Below, one piece after another: positions 48,386 to 61,118 of a stretch of 64,000 nt of DNA (its first letter is position 1; each line of letters starts with the position of its first letter). The notes under the pieces are model-generated. The model worked only from the letters and a program-made list of their open reading frames with translations. It was not told where the DNA came from and did not search any database. The translations under genes were made by a program, and so were the position numbers. Source of the DNA: Gonatopus flavifemur (lineage: Eukaryota > Arthropoda > Insecta > Hymenoptera > Dryinidae); assembly GCA_018340375.1 (NCBI GenBank), contig JAFFJZ010000010.1, forward strand, positions 868,001 through 932,000, read 5' to 3'.

Positions 48386-49793
48386 ACATGTTTTGATTGA
48401 ATTTGCAGATATTTAGAGATGTATGTGAAAAATGAGATTTCAATTAAATTCAAGTATTCTTGTAGACGATTTGTCAAAAATATTGAGCTAACGTCTCTCT
48501 GTGAGCATCTATCCGAGAAGAAAGGAAAAGAACCACGACAAATGGATTAATTTTGATACTCCAGTTCTATATTGAGACGAACTGAAATTCTCTGAGATGA
48601 TTAGTTAAATGAATACCCGGTGATGAAATTGAATGGAAATTGGAGACAAGATATCCGTAATATTCCAGTCCATAATTCAATTTGTTTTTATTTCTCATCA
48701 GTGCCCAGAACGCATTCAAGTTCTTCACTGGAATGTAAAAGGATAAAAATGAACGATCAAGGACGTTTCACATCTCAATATATATCTTTATGAGAAATAA
48801 TTCACGTACCGTATCGTCTCTGAAAACTGTGATTCCGAATGTGTGGTAAATCTTCATCATCAGAATGATTCAATTAAATAAGATAGAGTGAAAATCGAAA
48901 ATTCATCGCAAGGAGTGCGAGAATAACGGATAACAATCATATTCAATTGCTGATTTTGATTTAAAGAGAAAACGCGTGATGTTAAAATAATGGTACATAG
49001 TTCATTGTTGATGATTTGCAGTAATTTTGAATTGATAAATTTGATAAATTATGGACAAATCTCGGAGGTCTTGAGGATTCCTATGGTTTGGTTCATTTAG
49101 ATTGGTTCACGTCACTGATACCACACGTTCTTCTTGGAATGTACATATTGTGGTATATATGATATCATAGTAGTATTTTTTAATTTTTTTTTGCTGTTTC
49201 TCAAACTTCCATATGTACCTTGGCTTGAATTCCCCATAACATGCAAATGCATTCTCTTATCGAGGGTAACCCCTGTACGTGTACTTCATTTTGAATACAT
49301 TTTGATACCTTATGAGCCGAATTACTATCAAATACAATGGAAAGATATCTTTCGAATGTTACAAAGGTATTTCTCATATTTGGAAAAGATTTTTCAAAGT
49401 CGTCCGAAATATATTTTTCCAATATCTCGGAGCTGCAAACCAATTACAAAGTACACATTACTGACTTGAATCGTGAAAACGTTTTTACATGCCCAAATTA
49501 ATGTAAATTGGGCTTGTATTGTGAAATGAGGTGTATAGAAACATCGTTGACACCATTTTTTACTTGTGTGAAAAATCATTGAAAATACCTACTGCCAGGA
49601 TATTGCAACGACAAATGGCCCTTTATGGAGTGTTTCAAGCTATTAGAAAAACAATAATTAAATGAAAAAGGAATTAAAATCTTCTGCGTGGGTTCATTTT
49701 TTAATTGAAAGACTTCTAAAGGTATTCTCGGGAATTTCATGTTGAATGAGTTTGAATATGATACTGTCAAAATTGCAATTGCATCATTGCTCT

Positions 49794-50139
49794 CCCTGAT
49801 TGAAAATCCTGTTCATTCCGATTGAACGTATGGAATTCCAATTGGAACCGATCAATATTCATTAAATTTGAATTGTAATTTTGCACGTTGATTGGGAATT
49901 AAGGGGATACCAACGGCGTGGCATTAGCCAAATCTCTTCTGACAAATTATGCAAAAATTAAGCAATTTAATTAAAATATCACCCTGTACAGACCATCTTT
50001 ATTGATTGAAGAAGGTCTGTACGAAGCGATATTTCGATTACATTGCTTAATTTTTGCATAATTTGCCAGACGAGATTTGGCTAGTGCCACGCTGCTGGTA
50101 TCCCCTTAACCGGAATGAATAGGATTTTTTCAATCAAGG
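49794..50139. repeat. CCCTGATTGAAAATCC element, host of a nested insertion
   Basis: The left end CCCTGATTGAAAATCCTGTT then CATTCCG pairs with the right end CGGAATGAATAGG then ATTTTTTCAATCAAGG. The inner region is interrupted by the separate TTAA-bounded palindrome at 49899-50109, so this element was there first. Confidence 0.75.
49899..50109. repeat. TTAA-flanked palindromic MITE (piggyBac-like), nested
   Basis: TTAAGGGGATACCA at the left and TGGTATCCCCTTAA at the right are exact inverted termini. Inward pairs include GTGGCATTAGCCAAATCTC, AAATTATGCAAAAATTAAGC and TGTACAGACC. TTAA target duplication is the habit of piggyBac-superfamily elements, so a non-autonomous piggyBac-like element is the best reading. 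It encodes no transposase. Confidence 0.75.
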
Positions 50140-50975
50140 TTCAGATAACTGAAAGTTCAATAGTGTTTTTCCAGGAATCATGGCAATGTTTTCTAGAAAC
50201 GGAGAAGAAGCCAGTTATTCTCAATTGCTTATGCGGATCTACATCGCCATTTTGTTCATTCGTCATGTTATTATTATCACAATTCATTTGAGCATCACAA
50301 ATAATCTCCTTCAATGTTGCATGTTAATGGATTATCACAATACTTGATTGAATAGTCGCAACAAAATACTTGGTTTATTCGGATGATGTTTTAATCCCGG
50401 TGTGAGGATGAAAAACTGAAAATTCTAAGGTGATACTTTCCTGAATCCAATTTGAAGAATAGATTTTCATTGGAATCTACTTTTCTGGGAATGGTAACTA
50501 TCAATCAAGAAAATATCTAACAAAGTAAAATCCTAGTGGTTACTTGGAGAAGGTGCAGGTAGCAGGAATTACTTAAATACCTGTCATTTTAGGTATTCAA
50601 GGGAGAATCTTTTGTTCATAGGGACACGAATCACAATTTTAGTTCTATGGAGAGCTCCAGAATGGGGGTGACAAGAATATGACGATCAACTATTTATTTT
50701 TGTTGTGAAATTCTTTCAGCATGTAGAGTATTTAGGGATTCTTTATTCATAATTTATAAATTCATTGTTGAGATTCAAACCATAAACGATAAATTCTAGT
50801 GAATTTCAAATCCATCAAACCCGTTTTCTAGGAAATTATTAGACCGGTTCCTTGTAAATAAAAACAAATTAGAACCTATCCCGCACAAATCTCCGCAAAT
50901 AGCTCATGTTATACCAATCAATATATATTCATTATGAATAATTTGAATTCTAAATGAACTCTTGATGAAAAACTC

Positions 50976-51152
50976 AATGTTCATGAAGAGAACGGATTTT
51001 GTAACCTATGCACTAGCAAAATACTAGACACTTGCGAGTGCCTCGCCAAATACTTGTAAGTGTTACGAGTGATTCACAATTATCTAGCGAGGCATTCGCA
51101 CGTGTCTAGTATTTCGCTAGCGCAAGTATTACAAAACTCGTTAAGAACATTC
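50976..51152. repeat. Inverted-repeat element
   Basis: GCACTAGCAAAATACTAGAC then ACTTGCGAGTGCCTCG on the left pairs with CGAGGCATTCGCACGTG then TCTAGTATTTCGCTAGCGC on the right. Outer AATGTTC/GAACATT blocks extend the pairing. About 177 bp. Confidence 0.75.
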
Positions 51153-51249
51153 ACCACCTCTCCGAAAAGTTACTGGATTCCAAATTTCTCTCCCTAGTTT
51201 TCTCGGAAACGAACGAATAAAATGAAAAATAACCCGTGTGGAAATTAAT

Positions 51250-51410
51250 TCTTGGCAGCAGTTTGGGCCAAACTAGGCGTCCTCGTTTTATTCCAGGCCC
51301 TGTTTTGGTTACCCTTATAGGACCTAGACAGGATTCTCATGCACTCATCTTCAGGGCTGGCATAGTATTCCCAACTTGGGGCTATGTAGGACACCCATGT
51401 GTCCTACATA
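51250..51410. other. GC-elevated stretch, possibly a decayed GGCCC-rich repeat
   Basis: TTTGGGCCAAACTAGG, CCAGGCCCTGTTTTGG and TTGGGGCTATGTAGGACACC recall the blocks at 12628 and 24562. The alignment is weak, and the assignment is tentative. Confidence 0.25.
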
Positions 51411-52444
51411 TTTAGGCGATGAAACTAAGATCTTCAAAAGGATAATAAATTGTTGCGAATATCATCAAATTGAATAAATATTGCAAGAAGGGAACTTCCT
51501 CGATTAAAAATTCGGCTATCCAAAGCCGGGAATGAGCCGATCCTAATTTGTATCCGGGTATTCCACCCAACATTACTTTGTTCATACATTATCGGACTGT
51601 ATCAAAAAACAGAACAGCCTCATTCAATCTTGGAATTACCCATACAGTGATGTTTGTTCCGATTTTTTAAAATTGTTCACCGATAGTGAGAACACAGTAA
51701 TTATGGATGAAATATTTTTTTGGGGGCATACACCGCAAAAAGTCGAAATTACCAATACGATTCTAGTGAATTTGCTTTTTAAAGTAGGTTTATATTAAAG
51801 AAAAAGAATTAATATAAGGGCAAGGCCCTATGCAGGCTGTAGTCGGTGGAAGGCTAAAGGATGTTATTTTTTCATCAAGTTTAAAAAGTTAATCGATGAT
51901 CAAAGTTCCACTCGAACAAATAACTACACCAAGGAGGACACGAATAATATCCAAACATTCCATGGATCTTCATAAAAAATCAAAATGAGACTCAAATTAA
52001 TATAGATATTTTATAAAACTCTATATGATGTAAATGTTCGTTTCAGCCTCATTTGCATATTATATGCACACCTGTAGCAATTATGAAACAGGTCACTAAT
52101 GTCCGCAAATTAATCATGCATGTGCAACGAAAAACAAATTTTCCCACCTCAATGTCAAGTGCGATGGCACATCGATAACCAATGAGCGAATAGGAATTGC
52201 TATTGTATTCACATTGGTTATCAGTGCTCCCACACTCACATCAACGGCTCATGGGAAGCCTCCCAAGAAATATCAACAAAGTCCTCAAAATCATTCACAT
52301 CATTTTGATAATTTTTTCGTTTCTATTAACATCACTGCAGCTTCTTCACACTGATGAATTTTGAACTGTTTGAAAACTTCAGTACAATTGGTTTGATGTA
52401 AATAGCACCACAAATTAGCCAATATTCAAGGAGAAAGCTTTCCT

Positions 52445-52664
52445 TTACATGGAGAAGAAAGATCTGCTAAAAAGTACCATACTTTATAGTGTTCGAGCGT
52501 CACTCTGGTCCACACCAATTATTTACGTGGAAATATCTACAAAAATACTATACTTTTTGAGGAAAGTCCAAGTAAGTATGGTACTTTTAGAAGTATTTTC
52601 ATGTGATTATTTAATTGAAGCTGTAGAGTATGGTATCTTTCAGCAGACTGTTTTCTCCATGTAA
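52445..52664. repeat. Inverted-repeat element with TTACATGGAG ends
   Basis: TTACATGGAGAAGAAAGATC then TGCTAAAAAGTACCATACT pairs with AGTATGGTATCTTTCAGCAG then ACTGTTTTCTCCATGTAA. An inner second hairpin (ATACTATACTTTTT with AAGTATGGTACTTTT) lies in the middle. Confidence 0.8.
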
Positions 52665-52669
52665 TGAGC

Positions 52670-55600
52670 AAGCGATTCAGTGTCAAGATTTGGGTAGACT
52701 AATGAAATCGGATGAGTACTTTCATAATATACGATTTTTAGGATCGGGATGTATCAATTCTTAATTGTGAGCATATAAAAGTGCGATCATGAAATTGTTT
52801 CATATTCAGATCATAATTGCGTCAGCCCATAAATCCTGACGTTTTTGTATTTTCAGTTGTTTCTCAAAAATAGAAAAGAACTAAACGGACTATTTCACAG
52901 AGCATATAATTCTCAATCGAATAACATGAAAACATATTGCCGAAATGAATAAATTTTATTTTTCACTTCAAAAGAAACGCCAAGGTTAACTTGCGCCGGA
53001 CTAATCTAATATAGTGGGAATGATTTTCAAAAAAACTTCATTGTAGACAAAGTGTGATAATTTTATTATCTTATAGAAAGATAATTTTTATCTTGCTCTT
53101 GCTTTTTTGGATCACCACAGCCCCACTTCCAACACTTGTGGAAGACCCTTCAGATATGAAACATATGAGGAGAAAAATGGTACTCGGAAGTATAATCATT
53201 TTTATAAAAATGGGAGACTTTTTCCTAGTTTCTCAATAAGCCAGAAACGGTAAGGTTTAGAAAATTGATTTTCACGGCAAATAGATATGAAAGATTATGA
53301 TTACGAATTGAAAACCCGTTCCTTTTTGTACAATATTCGCAATCTTCCGTATTTTCACGTGAAAATCTATTTTCTGAACCTTATCTTTTTTGGTTCATCA
53401 AAGAATTGAGAAAAAATTCTGATTTTTCGAAAGTTATTACTCTTCCGGTTTCTACTTTTTTCCGTATAGTTTTTTGACTAATTTGTTGAAATATTGGAGC
53501 AGGCGTATTTTGTTCTTAATGTTGTAAAGATTTCATATGGATAAGAAAATCGAATTTATCAATACTCAGAAAAGTGACTACCAATGTAGGGGAAAAAATG
53601 TTTCTGAAGTTTGAATCGTTTATTGAAACGAATTAGTAATCGAATAACGAAATACTCAGCTGTTGAAGACCCAAATTCTTGCAGTACACTCTTTAAACAA
53701 TGTCTTCAGTTGCAAAAAGTTAATTTGAAAGTTTAAACACTGATGACTTATCAAATTTTATGAATTTGAACTTTCGTTTCGTTTTTATAAAAGTTTCAAA
53801 CTTCATAACCATTGGAAAAAAGCATCGCTGAAGAATCTTCATGGTGAGCTTAACAAAAATTCAACTAAGCAATTTGGCTGTTTAGATAATTAACAATATG
53901 ATTCTATCAAAGGTTGAAACAATTAGCTGCCAGCTTCCGGCTCCTATTTTCAATTTAATAATTAACAATAATTTTTTTCCAATATAAATAAATGCGGTGC
54001 GTCCGTGCAGAGACAAATATCGCTACAAAATCTCATACATTCTCACAAAAATATATGAAAATTCATCAATTTCTGTAGATGTATTCGTCTACTGCTTCAT
54101 CAAATTTTATAAGGCGTATGAGTTTCTACGAACGTTGAAACATCAGAACGAGACCACATTCCGGATAATAAATAAATTTCAAATAAATAAAATTCAAATA
54201 AAACAAGTCCCTAGAATTCGTCATCCGAACACTCAGTCTGTTGATCTTCAATCATCAATCCGTTCTGATAAACGATTCAAACTTCTATAGTAAGAAATTC
54301 TTTGAAGTGACATAGTCATCATTGCTCTCCATGACAGATCCGTGATTGAAAAAATAATGCCTTCTTGACTGAATTTCTTCTCATCTCGCTTTCAGTAAAA
54401 TTATCATTCCCGACAAAGGACCACAATACTTATAAGCGAAAAATAACATTGCAATTATTCTCTTAGAGGAATGATTATTATTTTCTGCACAGATGTGATA
54501 AATCCATTCGGAGAGAATATATATATATATATTTCACAGGCATCAAAAGCATATTCATGAAAAAATCGATTAATCTATACACTCCATCCACAAGGTAAAT
54601 CACCAAGACGTGAATGTAAACAGATTCGTAGACATTTATTTTGAATTTCTCAACAATCATTTATGTTCGCATTGTATTTCTGTCAATGAAATATATGCAT
54701 CACTGAGATATTGTCTATTTATTTTCCTTGAATATTTCATAACTCTTTCGAATACGTATATAGGAAACATGTATATCGAGATGATATCTCGGTTTATCAA
54801 TTAGATTAACGTTTCTTCATTTTGATGTCAATTCACCAATTTCTTCTTTTCCAAAAAAATTTCCGAATTCCTTCTTTTTCTCACTTTCAATGTATGTGTA
54901 ACAAATAATTTCTTTCCGTGTGGATTTATTACATCTTCGTGTAGAGAATTAGAACGATTTTCTTCCTTGAAAAGCTTTTTTCCTACCCTCAATTACGGCG
55001 TTGAAAGCTGACGAATACGTAATACACGTCAGAACCAATTTCCATGAGAAAAAAAATATCAATTGGATTTGTGAAGAGGTATGGATTTGCTTACCTTACT
55101 CAATGACGATCTTTTCGAAATATCTTTTTTCCTTATATGCACAGATCCTTCTGTGAAAAATATATATAACACACAGAGATATATTGATGCCTGATAGAGG
55201 AAATCGCAGATGGATCTGTGAACATATAGAGAAGAGTTACGTTTTTTTCTAGAAATGGTTTAATTATTTACATTCGAATAGTAATCGTCGCTTTTGCTGT
55301 ACAATATCCTTGGATTTTGTGTCACCATATGACATTGATGTATCAAATTCCATAATAATATCAACGATAATACTTGAAGATAGAACAAATACTGAATAAT
55401 GTTATTGTAATTTGTGTGTCACTCAATGATGGGTATGATCAATAATTCTTAGGGAATAGTCATCATTATTGAGATTGATTTCTTTTTGATGTATGAATTT
55501 TATATTTCAGCATGTTGAAGTTCAAAGATATTATAGTCACAGAATGATTATTGAATTCAAAAGGGGCTCATCAAAAGAATATTTTGGAATCGGAATGATT

Positions 55601-55690
55601 TTTGTCAATCCATTACCTGTCGGATTCTTTGAATTTTTTAAATAAATTTTAAGGTGAATCCAAAAATGTTTTACGTTCATTTCCGAGCAA
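52670..55690. other. No recognisable feature
   Basis: A+T-rich DNA with short open frames lacking domains, and one small (TA)n run at about 54519-54531. No repeat copy with clear termini was found. Confidence 0.5.
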
Positions 55691-55698
55691 GGATTGAT

Positions 55699-55830
55699 AA
55701 TGCACGATATTTCATTATATCGTTATTTTATATACAATTTATGTATAGTTTTTATCAATATTTTACGAAATTCAATATAAACTCGAAATTTTTGATAAAA
55801 AATATCGATATTGTAGAATATCGTGCATCA
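55699..55830. repeat. Family B MITE, copy 5
   Basis: The left end AATGCACGATATTTCATTAT pairs with the right end TAGAATATCGTGCATC. The interior TTATTTTATATACAATTTAT and TTCAATATAAACTCG match the family. The short open frame across it is chance. Confidence 0.8.
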
Positions 55831-56159
55831 TTAGCAAGTATCAACAAGAATGGATATAGAATATTTATTTCCATACATACTTCTCAAAATCCCAATGGAA
55901 ATGGTACATATTCTTTCTCCATCATGTTTTATTTTTCCGATCTTTAATATTATTAAAGTTCAAATCATTTATCGAAACGAATTCATAATCGAATTTTGAC
56001 AAATCTGAGAATATAAATGTTTCCAATGTGTTATTGATAAGTTTTCTTGATAACACATTTTGTTCGAAAGCATCGATTCAGTGACAGTAATATTTGAAAA
56101 TTAATACAGAATATAATTTTCCTATTCTTCGTACGGATCTCGTGCCAATAAACAATCCG

Positions 56160-56515
56160 TATGAAAATCTTTAATATTATATATAATTTACATTTAATTC
56201 AATATAGTCGATATATAATTTATATACAATTATATATCAATTATAAAGAATTTTAACCAATTTTATATTTGGCGATTCAAACTACAACAACATAATCTAG
56301 TTGATGACCAAATATTTAATTTATAAACGATGAGAAAACATTCCTTTGAACAAAACTGGCGAGATATTTGGAATTTTTCTTCCCTAATCACATGACTCAT
56401 GAGGGTTTTTTCTACAGGATTTCATAACAATGCGCAACACACCCCGAGTGGAAAAAACTTCATAATTGTATATTATTTATATGTAATTTATATATAATTT
56501 TGAGAAGATGTTTCC
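56160..56515. repeat. Family A (TATATAATT) repeats, two copies
   Basis: One copy spans about 56170-56265 (AATATTATATATAATTTACA, TTCAATATAGTCGATATATA, AATTTTAACCAATTT). A shorter one lies at about 56465-56512 (TATTATTTATATGTAATTTA, ATATAATTTTGAGAAG). The DNA between them has no feature. Confidence 0.55.
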
Positions 56516-56519
56516 ACAC

Positions 56520-58580
56520 GGGAGATATCATCCAGCAAAAGTTTTCAGTATCATTTCAAGATAAAATTTTTAGATTCATTCTGCATTTTATCTTTTGCGT
56601 CTCTCTTGAAACGAAAAATAGTTCAAACTGCAATTTTATGGAAATAATTTTGATCGCGAGAAGTGCGTTTAACCGAAGGTTCAAGCAAATCGATGTAGAG
56701 ATTTCATTGGCTCGCAAAGTAAATAATTATCAATAAATGATGACAGGTTATCAATGAACATCAGTGATTTTTTCCAAGATTTCTGTTGGTAAGAAATTCA
56801 TATGTACGAAATGAAAATTTTTCCTGACGAATATCAAGAAAAAACGCATTAAAATCGCGCCACTGCGTTTTTATATGAAAATATACTGCCACACGCAGGC
56901 GATGCATACACGAACGTATTCGAAGAGACTATTACGTACTGCAAACATGTCTACCGTACATCGATCATATATTTTTCCCACAATTCGACTCGAAATAATG
57001 GAGCTTTCTCAATAAAATTTCAATCCACGGTTGCAAGGTTAAAGTAAGCGAAGAATAAAATATAAAAAAACTGACTTACGAAGAGGTTTAATATATGAAA
57101 TAAATGGAGAAGAAAATATAATAAAAATAATTTCGGCGCTTCTCAAAGTTGCAATATACACACGTTTGTCTCTGGTGCAAGAATATATGGTACACGACGC
57201 ACACAAAAATATGAGACGCTTACGTGTAAACAAGATATACACACATATAATCCCCTTCCCTATTGCATAAATGTATGTGAAACTATTTTGTCAGCAAGTA
57301 AAGAAATCTTTCGTCATCATAATATACGAAATGGCTTTTGAGATAGAGATATGCACAATTTTGACACGCTTTGTTCGTTGAGAATTGAGATTGCTTTGGA
57401 GCGGGAAATTAAAAACATGTTGAAATATATTGTAAAACGCAATAAGTAGGACAAATTTATGACTAAAAGTCCATCTTATTTTTGAAGAATTTGTCGATGA
57501 TGTGACGCTTGCTGAAAAATGAGGACGATTTATCATGGATTTTCATGATGAAAAAACATGAACGAGGAGAGTACATGGAACTATGTACGGCGCAAGTAGC
57601 TAAACACAGACAGATCGTATACGCGGGCTTACCAGCCTCGATCATTGAATTTCATAGAACCACTTGTCAACACAAGCTACGTAAACGAGTCACGATATTT
57701 CTCAATCGCAAATTCAGCAAGCGTCAATCGTCTCTGGTAATTCGATAATTATGATAAATGCGGAAAACACAATTCTGAGCGAACACATATCTCCGGGCAG
57801 CCATTTGCTATGACGGTTTGTGTGGTAGAAAATAAAAGGTATACGTACTAAACGCAGCAACATATCATTTCATTCAACACTTGGGTATATTAGGCCCATC
57901 GTAAATATCAAATCAATATACTTATGAACGATTATTCGATTGAGTATGTCAATTCGTCAAAATAAAGATAATTGAATTTTTTTTCTTACCTGAGAACAGT
58001 CTTCTACAGCTAAAAGGATTCTCAAGCTTCGAATATCACGACCCCACGCCACTTGTGCGGCATATAGAAGTGCAAGGGGAAAATCTTCATTACCATTGGT
58101 TTATTTCAGATAAGCCGCAAAAAGTGAGCCAATCAGCTTCAACCTTTTATGTTTTGAAACGTTTCTTTTTACCCCCTCCAATAAAATGTCCGATCTTTTC
58201 AATGGCGGGAAAAATTATGTACCAAATGATGCGTTGTCTTTGTTAATTTTATAACGCTTTATTCTCCTCACGGATATCTTTAACTAAGAGTTTATACGTT
58301 AGGATAAATGTATTGAGAGTATATGAATACTCTATAAGTTTTTGGTAATCGTTTAGTTTGATTAGGATTTTTTTATCCATTCGACTGAGGTTAAGAGTTT
58401 GTTTTCATAGCAGATCGCGTTTACAATCGTAAATCGAAGAAGCGATGGAAAAATATGTATGTACGTGATTTGCTGCGACTTTAGTCCCTTGGCCAGATTT
58501 ACAAGCTCCATGGTATACTCTGATGTGAGGAATGGGTACGTTTACATCGAGGTGTTTGGTGAGCAGATCTCAGGAGAAAA
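56520..58580. other. No recognisable feature
   Basis: A+T-rich DNA. The frames near 57.5 kb and 58.1 kb are short, match nothing I know and lack splice context. Confidence 0.5.
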
Positions 58581-58587
58581 TTTTGCC

Positions 58588-58632
58588 AATTGTATATAAT
58601 TTATGTGAAATTCTATAGAAATTATATATACT
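58588..58632. repeat. Family A (TATATAATT) repeat fragment
   Basis: AATTGTATATAATTTATGTG then AAATTCTATAGAAATTATAT, next to a GAAAATTTTGCC edge. Confidence 0.5.
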
Positions 58633-58844
58633 CAGGTACAGTGGATCATTAAACTGTATACATACCTTAGAACATGTACTACTCAAGCGAGCATTGGCTA
58701 TGATTTGAATAGAAATAAGTGTGGTGGAATGCGTACAATTCTAAAATGTTCAGTCAGAGAGAGATAGTCGAGTACATTGTGCGAGAAAAGGAAGTAGGTA
58801 GTATTCAATCTAATCGTCTTCTTTCAAGGACACATGTATTGAAC

Positions 58845-59311
58845 GGTAGACCTGTTTTATACCGAAGTTGTGTCATTCCAAAAACGATTACTCCAAAATT
58901 TTGTACCCCCACGAGCTATATTCTGAAAGTTCAGTATCCCGATTATTTTCGGTTCAATTGTATTGCTCATTTCTTATAGATTCCAAAAGACGAATCAATC
59001 ACGATTTTTCGGCACGGTAGACCCCCGTTAGCCTGAAAGTCCGTTAGTCAAAAGCACCGTTGGTCCGAAATCTGCAATCCCGAACGAGACTAATCCCAAA
59101 AAAGTTTGAGTAACATTTTATTTCATTAGCACACGATTAGTAACCCATGGTAATAATTCGGGACTGATCGCGTTCGGGATCTCTAATTTCGGGCCAACAG
59201 GGATCTACCGTCGGCACAACGAACTTTCGGAATGTAAGTCGTCGGGATACGAAATTTCGGGGGCGATCGTTTTTTTGGAATAACTGAACTTCGGTGTAAA
59301 ACAGGTCCACC
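58845..59311. repeat. Foldback cluster, unit 1
   Basis: GGTAGACCTGTTTTATACCG then AAGTT on the left pairs with AACTTCGGTGTAAAACAGGT on the right. A second mirror lies inside (59016-59218): GGTAGACCCCCGTTAG and AATCCCGAACGAGAC against TTCGGGATCTC and GGGATCTACC. Confidence 0.65.
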
Positions 59312-59799
59312 AAAAACAGTGTCATCTGATCTTGCATGTCATATTGACAAGAGATCTCTGTTTCTGTCCTATAGGGAATTTAGTCAGTATCAGGCCCCTG
59401 AAACTTCAATGATTTTCCACTAGATTCATGTCCATTAAATGTCCTCTATCCGCTAGGAGCGCTGGATGGCATGTTGGCATGTTCACGCTTACGTGAGAAG
59501 TGTTCATTGGATGTCATGAAAATCCCCCACCAGAGTTAGCGATGGCACAGCCAGCGACCCCAGGACAAGTTTTGGACAGGTAAAACACGGGATTGTCAGG
59601 GGCCTGGCCAGCAGGGTTGGGTTTATTACGCAATTTCACTAGGAATCTCTAGTGTTCACCCAATGACGAGCAGTCGGGCTTGTTCACCAAAAAAATCGAT
59701 TCTTGCTTCTTCAAATCGAAGTGAAATCGATTTCCTGGGTCCGATTTCCGATTTTTCGACTGGATTCAGGCAATTTGTCAAAGAAACGGTAGGACTCTA

Positions 59800-60015
59800 T
59801 GGTAGAGTGTCGCAGTCCCAACGGTTCATTTTCCCGAAAGTCCGATGTCCCAAATTGTAGAATCCCGAAGGTGCACACTTCCGAAAGATTTTCAGTAATT
59901 TTGAACAGAATTGAAAGATGACCAGTAAGGTCTAGAAATAATTTGAGATTCTGCAATTCAGTACATCTGAACTTCGGGAAGTTGAACCTTCGGGTCTGCA
60001 ACACTCTTTCGGACT
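59800..60015. repeat. Foldback cluster, unit 2
   Basis: TAGAGTGTCGCAGTCCCAAC then GGTTCATTTTCCCGAAAGTC pairs with GAACTTCGGGAAGTTGAACC then TTCGGGTCTGCAACACTCT. The intervening 70 bp are unique. Confidence 0.6.
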
Positions 60016-60239
60016 TCATTGGTCCGTATATGAATGAGTCCAAAGGGGTAGATCTGTTTTGTACTGAAGTTTGAAAATCCCAACAGTCGGTTACTTCCAT
60101 TGAACTCTATGGAGCCTTCCAAAGTAGCTGACGTCCATTCGAGAAAGAAGAAATCTTTTCAAAATAGTATTTAGCTGACCGGCTCAAAACATAGAATATA
60201 TGGGGAGTGCTCCATTCCAGTATGTTATAGAGTTCAATG

Positions 60240-60377
60240 GTGAAGCTTCTATGACATGCATGCGTTTGTCGCATGCGACATCATTAGATGAAGGGAGAGG
60301 CAAACTGTTTTTCCCTAAGACTTCTCTTTTCATCTAATGATATCGCATGCGACAAACGCACGCATGTAATTTCACCT
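60240..60377. repeat. Foldback cluster, tight GC-elevated hairpin
   Basis: CATGCATGCGTTTGTCGCAT then GCGACATCATTAGATGAA pairs with TTCATCTAATGATATCGC then ATGCGACAAACGCACGCATG. The outer GTGAAGCTTC also pairs with GAAATTTCACC-like sequence. Confidence 0.75.
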
Positions 60378-60798
60378 TTATTCCTCAAATCATCTGCTGA
60401 CCAGTTGCATCTGGTAGGCCCCCAATTGGTCGGTTCCTATCAAACTACTAGTTGTTCCTTAGGGATCGGCTAATCAGTGAATTTCGGGATATTGAACATT
60501 CGGGACATTATGGGCCTACAAAGTTATATTCTGAGTGTTCGTTATTCCGAAAAACTACACATTGGTTCTTCTATTGCAGAGCTGCCAGATAGGCATTGCC
60601 GTTGAGGAGAATAGTACCCCACCATCGTTTATTTTCATCCTCTTACCTCTACATAAACCCCTATACACATATCTGACTTATATACATGGGACGATAGTGC
60701 GGGCACACTCACCCTCAATGGGCACGCAAATCTGGCAGCCATGGATTCTGTTGGAATCAATAAGAAATTGGTGATATCATCGCATCAAAAACAGTCGG

Positions 60799-61044
60799 GA
60801 TCACTGATCTATAGTATACACTGGATAGTGCATAGCATAGCCTTCCCGTATGCGAGCTTGGTTCCCATCAGGGCGCCACCATGAAGGGTCAATTCCACCG
60901 CCTTTCTGATCAACAGCCGCGCAGGATTGGTTGATTCTATTACATTCCGTTGGATAGGGGCAATTCCACCGATATATATAGCTTCCTAAGTGGAATACAT
61001 TCGGCGAGCTATGCACTATCCAGTGTATGCTATAGATCAGTGGT
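60799..61044. repeat. Foldback cluster, unit 3
   Basis: GATCACTGATCTATAGTATA then CACTGGATAGTGCATAG pairs with CTATGCACTATCCAGTG then TATGCTATAGATCAGTGGTC. It is flanked on both sides by TCGGGA. The inside carries GGTCAATTCCACCG and GGGCAATTCCACCG as a short direct repeat. Confidence 0.75.
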
Positions 61045-61118
61045 CGGGATACTAAACTTTTGGGATGACTAAACTCCGGCATGAAAAAGGTCTACCGCCC
61101 GAAGGGCTGTTGAACTGG

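Noticed and set aside
52170..52222. Hairpin GATAACCAATG...CATTGGTTATC, considered as a miRNA precursor
   Set aside because: Only about 11 firm pairs at the base, then poor pairing. Too weak to call.
59711..60100. 129-codon minus-strand frame
   Set aside because: It lies across the palindromic foldback cluster. The frame follows the repeat words and shows no protein family.
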